Notes under the pieces: generated by a model
The model's input: only the letters and a program-made list of their open reading frames with translations
Databases searched by the model: none
What the model was told of the DNA's origin: nothing
Assembly (NCBI GenBank): GCA_947259115.1
Contig: CAMYKS010000007.1
Coordinates: forward strand, 36,696 to 100,695
DNA from: an uncultured Desulfobulbaceae bacterium
Lineage (GTDB): Bacteria > Desulfobacterota > Desulfobulbia > Desulfobulbales > BM004
Length of the DNA: 64,000 nucleotides
Reading direction: 5' to 3'
Made by a program: the position numbers and the translations under genes
Part shown: positions 17,053-25,924 of the stretch, piece after piece
Layout of the letters: each line of letters opens with the position of its first letter
Numbering within the stretch: the first letter of the stretch is position 1

Positions 17053-17089
17053 TTAAAATCTTTTATGTTTTCTTAACTCCTCACTTTTT

Positions 17090-18739
17090 TTACGTCACTT
17101 TAAGAACTTCCTCCAATGTCGTGACACCCCGGGCCACTTTTTTGAGGCCGTCGTCACGCATGGTCTTCATGCCGTCTTTTTTTGCCTCTGCCAGCAGCAG
17201 ATTGGATGGCGACTTCTGGGAGATAAGTTTGCTGAGTCCGTCGCTTATCTCAAGTATCTCATAAATTCCGATACGGCCGTGATAGCCAATATCTTCACAG
17301 TAGCCACAACCCCTCCCCTGCATGAGCTTCTTGTGCTCCAGGCCCCATTCTCCTAAGCCATAAGGTGCGAGGTCCCTGACATTGACTTCATACTCCGTCT
17401 TGCAGTTGCGGCAGATGCGGCGCACCAGGCGCTGGGCAATTACGGCTCGCAGCACCGAAGAAACAAGGTAGGGCTCAACCCCCAAGTCAAGGAGCCTTGG
17501 AACCGTGGAGACCGCATCGTTTGTATGGATGGTTGACAGGACGAGATGGCCTGTCATGCCGGCCTGCATGGCTATACGGGCGGTTTCAAGATCGCGGATC
17601 TCACCCACCAGGATGACGTCCGGATCCTGCCGGAAAAAATGCTTGATGGCCTCTGAAAATGTGAGACCTGTGGTTTCATTAACCTGGGTCTGCTTGATGA
17701 ACGGCAGGGTGTACTCAATGGGGTCTTCGATGGTGAGGATGTTTCTCTCCAGGGTATTGACGGACTGGAGCATGGCGTAAAGGGTGGTGGTTTTGCCGGA
17801 GCCGGTGGGACCGGAGTTCAGGATAATGCCATGGGGTTTTTCCGCCAGCTTTTCAACGCTTAAGCGCTCCTTTTCATCCAGGCCGAGGAAGTTGAGATCA
17901 AGGAGTACGGAGCTTTTGTCAAGCAAACGCAGGACCACGTTTTCACCATACTTGCAGGGAGAGGTGGAAGTCCTGATATCAATAGCCCGGCCGCCAAGGT
18001 CGTGAGCCATGCCGCCTTCCTGGGGCAGACGCTGCTCCGCGATGTTCATGCCGGAGGCGATCTTCAGCCGGTTGACAATGGGCATATGGAGATGCTTGGG
18101 CATGACCATGCCGCTGTGCAGGACCCCGTCTATCCGGTAGCTCACCCGAAAGGCTTTCTCCTCCGGGGTGAAGTGGATATCAGTGGCATGTTCCTGGATT
18201 CCTTTAGAGATGACAAGGTCCACCAACCGCACAATGGGTGTCATGGAATCACCGGTGCTGAATGAGCCCTTGACCGCAGCCTCAATGTTGCGGTCTATCT
18301 CCTCTTCGATGGAACCGCCAACGCCCGCATACATCTCGATCGCCTTCTGGATGGCGCAGAGATCGGCCCCAAATATCTCAACTTTTTTGCCGGTCTCCCT
18401 CCGCAGACTGTCCAGGGCGTGGATGTCGCTGGGGTTTTCCATGGCCACCTGAAGGGTTTCATCCCCAAATGCAAAGGGCACCACCATGAATCTTCTGGCA
18501 GTTTCGTTTGAAACCAGGCGGAAGGCCTCGGGGTTGATCGGCGTTTTGTTCAGGGGAATGAATGAGACTTCGGCCTGAATGGCCAGGGCCCGGGCCAATT
18601 CTTTATGGGTGATCACCCCCATACGCACCAGGACCGCGCCGATGAGTTCACCCGTGCGTTTCTGCTCACCCAGTCCAATCTCCAGTTTCTGGGAAGACAC
18701 CATCTGGTTTTCAACCAGTATTTCACCGATGAGTTTCAA
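17090..18739 (-). CDS. mshE: MSHA pilus extension ATPase (GspE/PilB family)
   Basis: 549 residues. C-terminal GspE ATPase: Walker A SGPTGSGKTTTLYAMLQS, Asp box ILTIEDPIEY, Walker B DPDVILVGEIRDLETA, His box TGHLVLSTIHTNDA, and a tetracysteine zinc site (CRNC...CGYC). The N-terminus has two tandem 24-residue units, LIGEILVEN...LEIGLGEQ and LIGAVLVRM...LARALAIQ, separated by KRTGE. This is the arrangement of the MshEN c-di-GMP-binding motif, though the leading Arg-Leu of each unit is Leu-Ile here. It powers pilus extension from the cytoplasmic face. Bounded by hairpin elements. Confidence 0.93.
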   Translation of the reverse strand: MKLIGEILVENQMVSSQKLEIGLGEQKRTGELIGAVLVRMGVITHKELARALAIQAEVSFIPLNKTPINPEAFRLVSNETARRFMVVPFAFGDETLQVAMENPSDIHALDSLRRETGKKVEIFGADLCAIQKAIEMYAGVGGSIEEEIDRNIEAAVKGSFSTGDSMTPIVRLVDLVISKGIQEHATDIHFTPEEKAFRVSYRIDGVLHSGMVMPKHLHMPIVNRLKIASGMNIAEQRLPQEGGMAHDLGGRAIDIRTSTSPCKYGENVVLRLLDKSSVLLDLNFLGLDEKERLSVEKLAEKPHGIILNSGPTGSGKTTTLYAMLQSVNTLERNILTIEDPIEYTLPFIKQTQVNETTGLTFSEAIKHFFRQDPDVILVGEIRDLETARIAMQAGMTGHLVLSTIHTNDAVSTVPRLLDLGVEPYLVSSVLRAVIAQRLVRRICRNCKTEYEVNVRDLAPYGLGEWGLEHKKLMQGRGCGYCEDIGYHGRIGIYEILEISDGLSKLISQKSPSNLLLAEAKKDGMKTMRDDGLKKVARGVTTLEEVLKVT

Positions 18740-18806
18740 AGCTGCTTAATTTTAAGTTTTAAGTTTTGTGTCCGTCATCAGCAGTAATGAATACGGATTT
18801 TTATTA

Positions 18807-18986
18807 TTAACCGCTGACCACAACAGACAAAGACAGACTTTTAAAAATCCGTTCGTTGTGCGACATGCACAACGAACTACTTGTCACCCTGCGGGGCTTA
18901 TTACTTTATCGCGCAGCGATGAGCATATATTCGCTGCCAGGTTAGCAGCGAATATGTCCGTTTTTGTCTGCGCCTGTCTGCGGTTA
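18807..18986 (+). repeat. Dispersed four-hairpin element, copy 12
   Basis: Left end TTAACCGCTGACCACAACAG, hairpin 1 GTTCGTTGTGC / GCACAACGAAC, mini-hairpin CCCTGCGGGG as in copy 8, hairpin 3 ATCGC-GCA-GCGAT, hairpin 4 CATATTCGCTGCC / GCAGCGAATATG, right end GCCTGTCTGCGGTTAAA. The spacer between hairpins 2 and 3 is nearly absent, so this is a compact form. Confidence 0.87.
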
Positions 18987-19035
18987 AATATTTTTTTATC
19001 ATTTTGTCCTGTGCCCTTATCCTTGCACCCTGTGC

Positions 19036-19509
19036 CTATTCCTTCTCCAGCACAATATGCAGGCTGATGGGGCTTTTGTTGGGTTTGCGGAAAAACCTGC
19101 TGCGCATGAGTCTGTTCAATTCCACGGAACGGCTTCTGTAGCCGTCTGCCTTAAAAAAGGCCCAGAAATTATCCGCAGTGAGCGGTTCAAAAGTGAAGGC
19201 ATAATTGCCGTCTTCATCGGTTGTCGCCACCACCTCTTCATCCGTTACAACATATTGCACTTCTTCTTTAGCAACAGTTTCCGCCCCCTGCTGATTCTCT
19301 GCATTCTTTTCTTCTTCCAGCGCCAAGCGTTTGATAAGAAGCACCGTGCAGCTGCCCACGGGCTTATCCTCCTGGTTCATCACGCGTCCGAAAAAATGAT
19401 ATATTCCCGGTGCAGTCGACATGGCCGAAGATGTTGCTGCCGAAAGGCAAAAAGCAGCAGCAAGCACTATTGCAGCAACGGGTAGCAGTATTTTTGTTTT
19501 ATTATCCAT
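19036..19509 (-). CDS. Exported protein with carboxypeptidase-regulatory-like (beta-sandwich) domain
   Basis: 157 residues. Signal peptide (residues ~6-28, LLPVAAIVLAAAFCLSAA) followed by a single beta-sandwich of the CarboxypepD_reg type: FFGRVMNQEDKPVGSCTVLL, then VATTDEDGNYAFTFEPL and FFKADGYRSRSVEL. Between them is a charged insert (LEEEKNAENQQGAE). I chose the ATG at 19509, which has GAGG upstream; the ATG at 19521 is the alternative. It starts 31 nt after the TPR gene and is probably cotranscribed. Likely a periplasmic structural accessory; no enzymatic residues seen. Confidence 0.72.
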   Translation of the reverse strand: MDNKTKILLPVAAIVLAAAFCLSAATSSAMSTAPGIYHFFGRVMNQEDKPVGSCTVLLIKRLALEEEKNAENQQGAETVAKEEVQYVVTDEEVVATTDEDGNYAFTFEPLTADNFWAFFKADGYRSRSVELNRLMRSRFFRKPNKSPISLHIVLEKE

Positions 19510-19539
19510 TATGAACCTCATTGTTTTTCCAGGCTGGAT

Positions 19540-20766
19540 TTATGGCCGCGCATTTTTCACGGCCCCGTCCAGCAATCTCATTCTGTCCGATATCCTGCTA
19601 TGGAGCCGCCGGTCCTTTTTCACCGGGCCAAGCTCAAGGGTTTCCCCATACAGGGCCAATGCCTCGGGGTAGCGTCCCTGCTCTTCAAGCAGATGTCCAT
19701 AGGCAAGGAGCACTTCCAGGTTATCCGGAGCAATCTGCAACAGCTCCCTGTAATACATCTCAGTGGCTGCATAATCCCTGTTCTTCTCAGCCAGGTAGGC
19801 AAGATTGACTAGGGCATTTTCCTCCAGGGGGTTGGCATCCAGTGCTGCGCCAAACTGTGCTTCCGCCCTTGATTCATTACCCTGAAAGAGGCTGACCACC
19901 CCCATATTGAGCAGGGCTTTACTGTTTGTCGGCTCAATGGCAAGAATTACTGCCAGGATCTCTTCCGCCTCATGGTAGCGCTCCTGCTGGACATAGAGCG
20001 CCGAGAGATTGATCATGGCCTCCATATGACCCGGCGCCTCTTCCAAGGCCCTTTTATAATATATCTCTGCAATACGGCCGTCTCCCTTATGCTGGGCCTG
20101 TAGACCGGCCTGGTAAAACTTCTTGCTCTTCTCCCGGGCTCCAGAACTTACCCCGGAGGAAGGGTAATTTTTTGCGTCCGCTGCAGCGCTTCTTCCGGTT
20201 GGTCTTGACAAAACAGCTGCGACCTTCTCAACTGAATCTTGAGGTTCGGTATAAACCGGCATATTTTCCGGAAAAGTAATCTTCATGATTTCACTTTCCA
20301 GTTCCAGGGGTTGCACCGGTTTCTTCCCCATGATCTCCTGCCGCTCTGATGAAGTCTCTGCAATTGCGGAGCGGGAAGAAGAGGCATTAACCGATTTGGA
20401 TTTTTCCGGTTCCGGAAAAACCTGGATAACCTGCACCATGTCCTGTCGGGTAGCACGCCTTTCCACTTCCTTTATGACATCGGTTTTCTGAGGAACACCG
20501 GCAGTTACTGCAGGCTTATCCGGTAGGGCCTGCAGAGGAGCAGGAGGATCGGCATGGACTGCAATCTTAACATTCTGAGCGGGATAAAATATCTTGTAAA
20601 CTAAAAACAAGAGAAGAACACCGATGAGGCAGGAGCCGAGAATCAGCAGGAAAGATGGCCGCTTGGGCTTACTGCTGTCCCTGCGCATCAGGGCCGGGGG
20701 GATCTCGACATCCACATCCGAGCCGTTCTTTCCTTGTATTTTCAGGTAGTCATAGATCAGGCTCAT
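19540..20766 (-). CDS. TPR protein, MshN-like pilus accessory
   Basis: 408 residues, type II membrane topology: cytoplasmic N-terminus, one membrane helix (FLLILGSCLIGVLLLFLVYK near 40-60), a long Pro/Ser-rich periplasmic linker, then about five TPR units from residue 220 (AQHKGDGRIAEIYYKRALEE, MEAMINLSALYVQQERYHEA, SKALLNMGVVSLFQGNESRA, ...). This layout and its place directly after mshL match MshN, a pilotin or assembly-like factor. It overlaps the mshL stop by 4 nt. Sequence identity to known MshN cannot be judged by eye. Confidence 0.72.
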   Translation of the reverse strand: MSLIYDYLKIQGKNGSDVDVEIPPALMRRDSSKPKRPSFLLILGSCLIGVLLLFLVYKIFYPAQNVKIAVHADPPAPLQALPDKPAVTAGVPQKTDVIKEVERRATRQDMVQVIQVFPEPEKSKSVNASSSRSAIAETSSERQEIMGKKPVQPLELESEIMKITFPENMPVYTEPQDSVEKVAAVLSRPTGRSAAADAKNYPSSGVSSGAREKSKKFYQAGLQAQHKGDGRIAEIYYKRALEEAPGHMEAMINLSALYVQQERYHEAEEILAVILAIEPTNSKALLNMGVVSLFQGNESRAEAQFGAALDANPLEENALVNLAYLAEKNRDYAATEMYYRELLQIAPDNLEVLLAYGHLLEEQGRYPEALALYGETLELGPVKKDRRLHSRISDRMRLLDGAVKNARP

Positions 20767-22352
20767 TGTTCTATAATTGTCGGATTAAGCATTATGACCA
20801 GCTCTCTTTTCTCAGACTCCTTTGTCTGGCCTGAAAAGAAGATTTGACCAAGATAGGGGATATCGCCAAGGACCGGGATGCCGGTGGAATCTTCTATGGT
20901 GCGCTCCAGGATGAGGCCGCCCAGGACAATTGTTGAGCCGTTTCTGGCCCTGACGATGGAATCGGTGGCCCGCATGTCTATTATGGGTATTTCCCAGGTG
21001 TCACCGTCCTGGGTGAACTGTTTGAAGCCGACAAGATCGGTGATGACCGGCACGATGTGAAGGGTTGCCACGCCATTTTCATCTATCTGAGGTGTAACAC
21101 CCAGGGAGATGCCGACCCGGGTGTTCTGCATTGTGGGCACCAGCTGGGTAAAGCGCCCCAGTATATCATCTGGATCCTGGACCGTACTGAGCTGCCAGTC
21201 GATATAGGGAATGTTGCGGGCCACGGTGATGAGGGCCGTCTGGTTGTTAACCGCGCTTATCCTGGGGGAGGCCAGGACATTGACATTACCCTGTTGTGAG
21301 AGTGCCTCAATAAAGCCGCCGATGACGTTAGAGCTGGTTTCCCTTAAAAACTCCATGGTGATGTTGCCGCCGCCCGTGGTAAAATCAGAGATGAACTGCA
21401 GATCGCCACCGGAGTTTAAAAAGTCCCGGGCCAGCACATCCCACTTTATGCCGTACCTGTAATTATCGTTTAAGGTAACTTCCAGGATCTTGGCCTCAAT
21501 GGTGACCTGCCTGCGCAGTACCTTTTGCAGAACATTGAAATACTCTTCTATGAGTATAAGGTTCTCGCGGCGGTCCGTTATCATGATAGTGCCGGCAAGC
21601 TTATTGATCTGCATCCTGCCCTGCTCGCTCAAGAGCCCCTGCTGCCCTTCGCCGCCGCCTCTCAGGGAGCGCTCCAACTGTTTCCACAGGTCAAGGGCGC
21701 CGGAGTCAACACTGGTTTCTATGCTGAACTCGCCGCGCATGTCATTTTCATCATTTGAATTTGAACGCCTGTTGTTATTGTTGTTGCCCCTGGTGCCCAG
21801 CATGTCGCCGCCTACATTTGAGGTGGGGGTATTTACCATGAGCGGATAATCGAAATGGAAAATTTTTGTTTCCATGGCCTTTATGCGCAGGATATTGCCG
21901 TCTATGTCATAAAAATACCCGTAGGCATTCAGTATCATGTCAAGGACAGTGGCAAGGGGCAGGTCGTAAAGCTCAACGGAAACAGGCTCGTTGTATTGCA
22001 CACCTCTTTCAATGACCAGGTTCAGCTCCGCCTGTTTGCTCAAACCGAGCAGAACATCACGCATGGGTGTGGATCGTGCAGATAGTGAAAAAAGTTTGCT
22101 CTCATAGCCCATTTTTTCCGCCGCAGCGACTCTTGGTTTCAGAGACGCAAGGGGGGACAGGGACGAGCGCGGCCTGGATTCAATTCTGCGGGGGGGCTGC
22201 TTCTCAAGCTCGGTTCGCGGTGCTGCCTGGGGCTGGATGGAAGGCTCCGGCGGGGTGCTTGTTGCTGCACAACCGGCCAGAAAAACCAACGCCAGGAAAC
22301 ACACACAAAAAATCCGCTTTATATTGGTCTGGGAATTATGCTTTAGATTCAT
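20763..22352 (-). CDS. mshL: MSHA pilus secretin (outer-membrane channel)
   Basis: 529 residues from the ATG at 22352; upstream residues of the longer frame lack signal character. Lipoprotein signal IFCVCFLALVFLAGC. An STN/secretin short domain (PVSVELYDLPLATVLDMILN) is followed by a low-complexity Asn-rich loop, an N1-like domain (MITDRRENLILIEEYFNVL) and the secretin core: VTIEAKILEVTLNDNYRYG, VLASPRISAVNNQTALITVA, VGISLGVTPQIDENGVATLH, and the final STIVLGGLI...VLGDIPYLGQIFF. It forms the multimeric pore through which the pilus leaves the cell. The stop overlaps the TPR gene start. Confidence 0.93.
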   Translation of the reverse strand: MNLKHNSQTNIKRIFCVCFLALVFLAGCAATSTPPEPSIQPQAAPRTELEKQPPRRIESRPRSSLSPLASLKPRVAAAEKMGYESKLFSLSARSTPMRDVLLGLSKQAELNLVIERGVQYNEPVSVELYDLPLATVLDMILNAYGYFYDIDGNILRIKAMETKIFHFDYPLMVNTPTSNVGGDMLGTRGNNNNNRRSNSNDENDMRGEFSIETSVDSGALDLWKQLERSLRGGGEGQQGLLSEQGRMQINKLAGTIMITDRRENLILIEEYFNVLQKVLRRQVTIEAKILEVTLNDNYRYGIKWDVLARDFLNSGGDLQFISDFTTGGGNITMEFLRETSSNVIGGFIEALSQQGNVNVLASPRISAVNNQTALITVARNIPYIDWQLSTVQDPDDILGRFTQLVPTMQNTRVGISLGVTPQIDENGVATLHIVPVITDLVGFKQFTQDGDTWEIPIIDMRATDSIVRARNGSTIVLGGLILERTIEDSTGIPVLGDIPYLGQIFFSGQTKESEKRELVIMLNPTIIEQ

Positions 22353-22616
22353 TTTTTTTTCTTTCTCCGCCCGAAAACATACTATAATATTAACATGATG
22401 TATATACTTTAACTGGGTCCATGACAGGAAATGTTTAAAAACTGTCGGCCTCATGGATTACAAATTTCATTCAATCGATCCTGCCTTTAAAAGAGTTAAA
22501 TGTTTAACCTGAAGGATATCTTATTTCTGTTGTTGCCATTTCACGCCGCCGAGCAGCAGGAAGGCGTAGGGCGCAAGGCTGAAAATTTCATAAAATGACA
22601 TACTGATTATTTTCAT

Positions 22617-22833
22617 TAACCGCAGATTATTTTTAATGCACCCTTGAATACAGGGTATAAACCACCTTGAGGGGCACAAAAACAGACTGACCTCTGACGA
22701 CCTGTCAGAGGTCAAAGTGCCATCACTGCGTGATAAACATTTCGCCCCGTAGGGGAACAGATATCCACTTATCAAGTCGATAAGTGGATAAACTCTTTTG
22801 TCTGTGTTTGTCTGTGTATGTCTGCGGCTAATC
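22617..22833 (-). repeat. Dispersed four-hairpin element, copy 13 (inverted, with insert)
   Basis: On the minus strand: TTAGCCGCAGACATACACAG, hairpin 1 TCCACTTATC / GATAAGTGGA, mini-hairpin CCCCTACGGGG, hairpin 3 ATCAC-GCA-GTGAT (a base-pair swap relative to ATCGC/GCGAT), hairpin 4 TGACCTCTGAC / GTCAGAGGTCA. Its right arm is interrupted by a 40-bp module (CCTCAAGGTGGTTTATACCC...) that also occurs near 40870 and partly at 7636. The gap 22353-22616 holds no convincing gene. Confidence 0.85.
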
Positions 22834-22896
22834 ATTTTTTTATATTCTTACCTTGTGCCCTTGTCCCTATGCCTTGCGCCTTGCACCCATTACTTT

Positions 22897-23436
22897 TTAC
22901 CGCTCAATAAGTCCGCCCGGGGGCTGGGCCTGACCTTTTTCATCAGCGCCTGCTGCCAAATAGATGCGCAACTCGCCAAGATCATCGCTCAGAATCACTT
23001 GGTGATCTTCAATGCGCTTAACCAGAAAGCCGTGGTACATGTCCCCCTCATGCACAAAGGCATTGTCCAGCAGGGCCTGTTTGCCCTTTTCGCCGATGAT
23101 TACCATGGAGAGTTGCGGCTGCCTTGGGGCCTGCTGCACTGATTTTTTCTGCTGAGATTTTTCCGCCGGCCAATAAAAAGGATTCCGCAGTACGTCATCT
23201 TCAGGGTCGCCATAGATGATCCCTTCGCCGATACCATTTTTCCGGATAACAGCAAGGGTATCTACCATCACGATAATGTCATCCTGCTCCATTTTTACAG
23301 GAGCTTCTTCTGCAAGAGTTGCGACCTGCACAGGGTTCAAATGCTTCTGCGGCATGAAAACAAAAACATTGACAAGAATAAGGAGCGCAACCAGAAAGAG
23401 CAGCGCCAGCCCTATGTTTTTCACCAAACGCCCCAT
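22897..23436 (-). CDS. PilP/GspC-like inner-membrane pilus protein (MshK position)
   Basis: 179 residues. One N-terminal membrane helix (IGLALLFLVALLILVNVFVF) and a periplasmic C-terminal domain (QLSMVIIGEKGKQALLDNAF, VHEGDMYHGFLVKRIEDHQV, ILSDDLGELRIYL), which has the beta pattern of PilP/GspC homology regions that touch the secretin. It sits in the MshK position between MshJ and MshL. Stop and start overlap with mshJ (ATGA-type). Confidence 0.75.
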   Translation of the reverse strand: MGRLVKNIGLALLFLVALLILVNVFVFMPQKHLNPVQVATLAEEAPVKMEQDDIIVMVDTLAVIRKNGIGEGIIYGDPEDDVLRNPFYWPAEKSQQKKSVQQAPRQPQLSMVIIGEKGKQALLDNAFVHEGDMYHGFLVKRIEDHQVILSDDLGELRIYLAAGADEKGQAQPPGGLIER

Positions 23437-24029
23437 CAGTTGCCCTCTTCCCTTGAACCAAAAATGGGCCGTTGCTGCCGGGCCGGAATCAGTAAAGAGG
23501 TCTGCAGAATTCCTGTTATTTTGCGCTCGCCGCTGGTGTGCAGTTCCAGAGAGCGAACAACCAGCGGATAGTAATCCTGGTCCAGGATGAGGGAAAGAAA
23601 CTTCCTGGCATCTGAGAGGTGGGTGAAGGAAAAATCAAAGGTCATGTCATGCTCAAAAAGCGGCACAGGCCTGTTGATATACTTCCTGGCGCCCTGCAGG
23701 GAGACCTTTGCATCCACCGAGTCCAATTCAGAACCCTTTATATAATCCAGGAAACCGGCCAGCATAACCTCATGGTCTTCATAGCCCTGCAGAATTTGTT
23801 CAGGAACAGTGGCTGCTATCTCATCATACTCGTTCTGCAGGCTTGCAAGGTACAGCTGCAGATCCTGCCTTGTTACAGATAACTGTTCAATTTCCTGCTG
23901 CATCCGCACCCTGTCATTTCGTGATCGTATGAGATTTCCGGAGTTGACTGCGTTGTAGAACAGGAGTTGCACCAACAAAAGCACGCCCACCATGCAGAGA
24001 ACAATCTTCGACTTGATAGCAGTGCTCAT
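23436..24029 (-). CDS. mshJ: PilO-like pilus assembly protein
   Basis: 197 residues: a short cytoplasmic stretch, one membrane helix (IVLCMVGVLLLVQLLFYNAV), a coiled coil (RVRMQQEIEQLSVTRQDLQL) and a small periplasmic ferredoxin-like domain ending in LVVRSLELHTSGERKITGIL. This is the PilO/GspM architecture. Overlaps both neighbours, showing a tight mshI-mshJ-mshK set. Part of the inner-membrane alignment complex. Confidence 0.8.
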   Translation of the reverse strand: MSTAIKSKIVLCMVGVLLLVQLLFYNAVNSGNLIRSRNDRVRMQQEIEQLSVTRQDLQLYLASLQNEYDEIAATVPEQILQGYEDHEVMLAGFLDYIKGSELDSVDAKVSLQGARKYINRPVPLFEHDMTFDFSFTHLSDARKFLSLILDQDYYPLVVRSLELHTSGERKITGILQTSLLIPARQQRPIFGSREEGN

Positions 24030-25456
24030 TTATTTTCTTCTCCCGGGATAAATTGCAGGGAAAGCTGAAAACTGATGGTCGATGCATCCATACCGGCCTG
24101 TCCCAGGGAATGGCTTACATTTTGTATGTCAATATTGGCAAAAGCATAAAGAGCCCTGCCGAATTCCCGCAGGGTGTCAAGGCGCTCCTGCCAGTCCCGC
24201 CCCTTTATCTTGCCTGTTATCACGCAATTCCAGGCGCTTTCCTCTGGTGTCATAGTGAAATTGTCAAATACCATTTCTGCTGGGACCACTGCCGCAATTT
24301 GCTGCAGGAACGTTATGAATTCCGGTTTTTTGTCAAGGAAGGCTGACTGGTAATATTTTATTCTGCCTTCAATCGGCTTAAGACCGGCAATTGAAGTTTC
24401 AAGTTCTCTAATATCAAACTGGAGTTCCCGCATGCGGTCGACAAGATCCAGGTTGGACTTGGGCTCGGAAATATTTAGGGTCCAGAACCCTGCCAGTCCT
24501 ATAAGCAGCAGCAAACCAACGAGTGCAGCTGTAAGAACAGAGCTTGCCTTACGCTCCTGAGTCTCCTGCAGGGGCAGGAAATTAAAGGATTCATTGGCCC
24601 AGAGGTTGCCTAAAAGATGCGCATTTTCATTGAATTTTTCCGTGGTAATGCCCTCTGAAAAACTCCCTGAAAGGCTGTAAGATATTGAACCTTCCAAATT
24701 TTTAATCGGGAAGTCCTTTATAATTGTCTGCAGTCTGGCATCCCCAAGCAGGTACATGTCTGCCGGAGCACTCTCCCGGAATTTCTGCTTGAAGTAGTTG
24801 ACGGTCATCATTATTTCCCTGCTTATTTCAGCAGAAAAGTTTGAGGCCGCAATATGTGCTGCATCGGGTCCTTCCAGGTCAGGTAGACTATAGGGGAGCG
24901 TACGGGCTATTTTAATTAAACCGTCCGCTGAGACTATGGCAATTATGGAAACATCTTCCCTGACCCAGAAGAGAAGAAAATTGCCTGCCGGTTTTTCCGA
25001 CTGCAAAACTGCACCTGCAAGGGCGGCAGGCAGAGTATAAATATATTTGACCTTCTGGCGGAATTTACTCAGAAGATCAAAAACAGATTCTATGTCATTT
25101 TTTTCGATTGACTGGTAGGCAACAAGGGAGCTGGCATTGCCGTCCTTGACCACATCATGGATGTATTGAAACCTGGCACTGACTCTGGCGGAGGGACTTT
25201 TTCTCTGAATCGAACTGGTGATGAGGGAATGGAGATAGCGCTCCTGGACCTTTGGAAATATTTCCCATTCATACTGAGCTGTTGGGAAAAGGGTGTTCAG
25301 ATATATCTCGTCAGCCCTGGCACAGGCGGCCTGCAGAGATTCACCTGTATAGGCATAGGATGGTGACAGAGTGTAACCGCCGCTCAGCGATCCTTCCACC
25401 TCGATGAATTCAGCAGAGCCGTTTAAATAGCTTATGCTGACAATTTTTTTACTCAT
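24026..25456 (-). CDS. mshI: PilM-PilN-like fusion (MshI)
   Basis: 476 residues. The first ~290 residues are an actin/PilM-like cytoplasmic domain (SLITSSIQRK, VDVFDLL-like segments, LLFWVREDVSIIAIVSADGL). A membrane helix follows (LTAALVGLLLLIGLAGFWTL), then a coiled coil and a PilN-type periplasmic domain (ITFLQQIAAVVPAEMVFDNF, GRDWQERLDTLREFGRAL). I use the ATG at 25456; GTG and TTG codons lie immediately upstream in frame. First gene of the core pilus operon in transcription order. Confidence 0.8.
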   Translation of the reverse strand: MSKKIVSISYLNGSAEFIEVEGSLSGGYTLSPSYAYTGESLQAACARADEIYLNTLFPTAQYEWEIFPKVQERYLHSLITSSIQRKSPSARVSARFQYIHDVVKDGNASSLVAYQSIEKNDIESVFDLLSKFRQKVKYIYTLPAALAGAVLQSEKPAGNFLLFWVREDVSIIAIVSADGLIKIARTLPYSLPDLEGPDAAHIAASNFSAEISREIMMTVNYFKQKFRESAPADMYLLGDARLQTIIKDFPIKNLEGSISYSLSGSFSEGITTEKFNENAHLLGNLWANESFNFLPLQETQERKASSVLTAALVGLLLLIGLAGFWTLNISEPKSNLDLVDRMRELQFDIRELETSIAGLKPIEGRIKYYQSAFLDKKPEFITFLQQIAAVVPAEMVFDNFTMTPEESAWNCVITGKIKGRDWQERLDTLREFGRALYAFANIDIQNVSHSLGQAGMDASTISFQLSLQFIPGEENK

Positions 25457-25924
25457 CACCAACCTACCCCCGTTTTGAGCAAAACCCTAGCAGGTTAACA
25501 TTCAGAGCGTTCGTATACAATAAAATCAAAAATAGACCTCGAAAAAATTTAAAGGGTTCAAGGGGTCGAGGGGTCAAGGATACAAGGGTAAAACCTTTTA
25601 TAAATTCGCCTGTCATGTCGGTTCAGTAGGAGTTACATAATGATATAACTTAAAATAATAAAAAATAAATTAGTGCCAATTAATCATACTCAGTTAGAAG
25701 AACTGGATCGGAGTCTCCCTTTGGTCGCTTACCTCACGCCTGCGCAGAAATGACGGAGCAGTTGCTTTTATTATCTTCCCCGCGAAGGCGAAGGCCAGGA
25801 TATTAAAGAAATCTAATCGTTTTGGCTGAGTTCAGTATAGAGCCACTTAAATTTTTTATCTTTTACCCTTGAACCCTTGAGACCTGGAATCCTTGAACCC
25901 TTTGGTCCCTTGGCCCCTTGGCCC
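25457..25924. other. Intergenic region with low-complexity strings
   Basis: No gene seen. It holds two patches of the degenerate AAGGGGTCGAGG / CCTTGAACCC spacer type (25553-25592 and 25862-25926) and, at 25706-25727, the 22-bp string starting GATCGGAGTCTCCCTTTGG that recurs inverted at 40910-40931. It separates the core pilus operon from the pseudopilin gene. Confidence 0.6.

Noticed and set aside
22521..22615. 31-codon hydrophobic ORF (MKIISMSFYEIF...) between the PilP-like gene and mshL
   Set aside because: No ribosome binding site, starts at the end of a hairpin element, and is too short to judge.
6530..22833. Hairpin elements as integron attC sites
   Set aside because: The size and hairpin-rich look are similar, and the ends carry AAC/GTT bases, but elements lie in both orientations, there is no integrase in the window, and the terminal repeats lack the usual attC box spacing. 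Kept only as an analogy.
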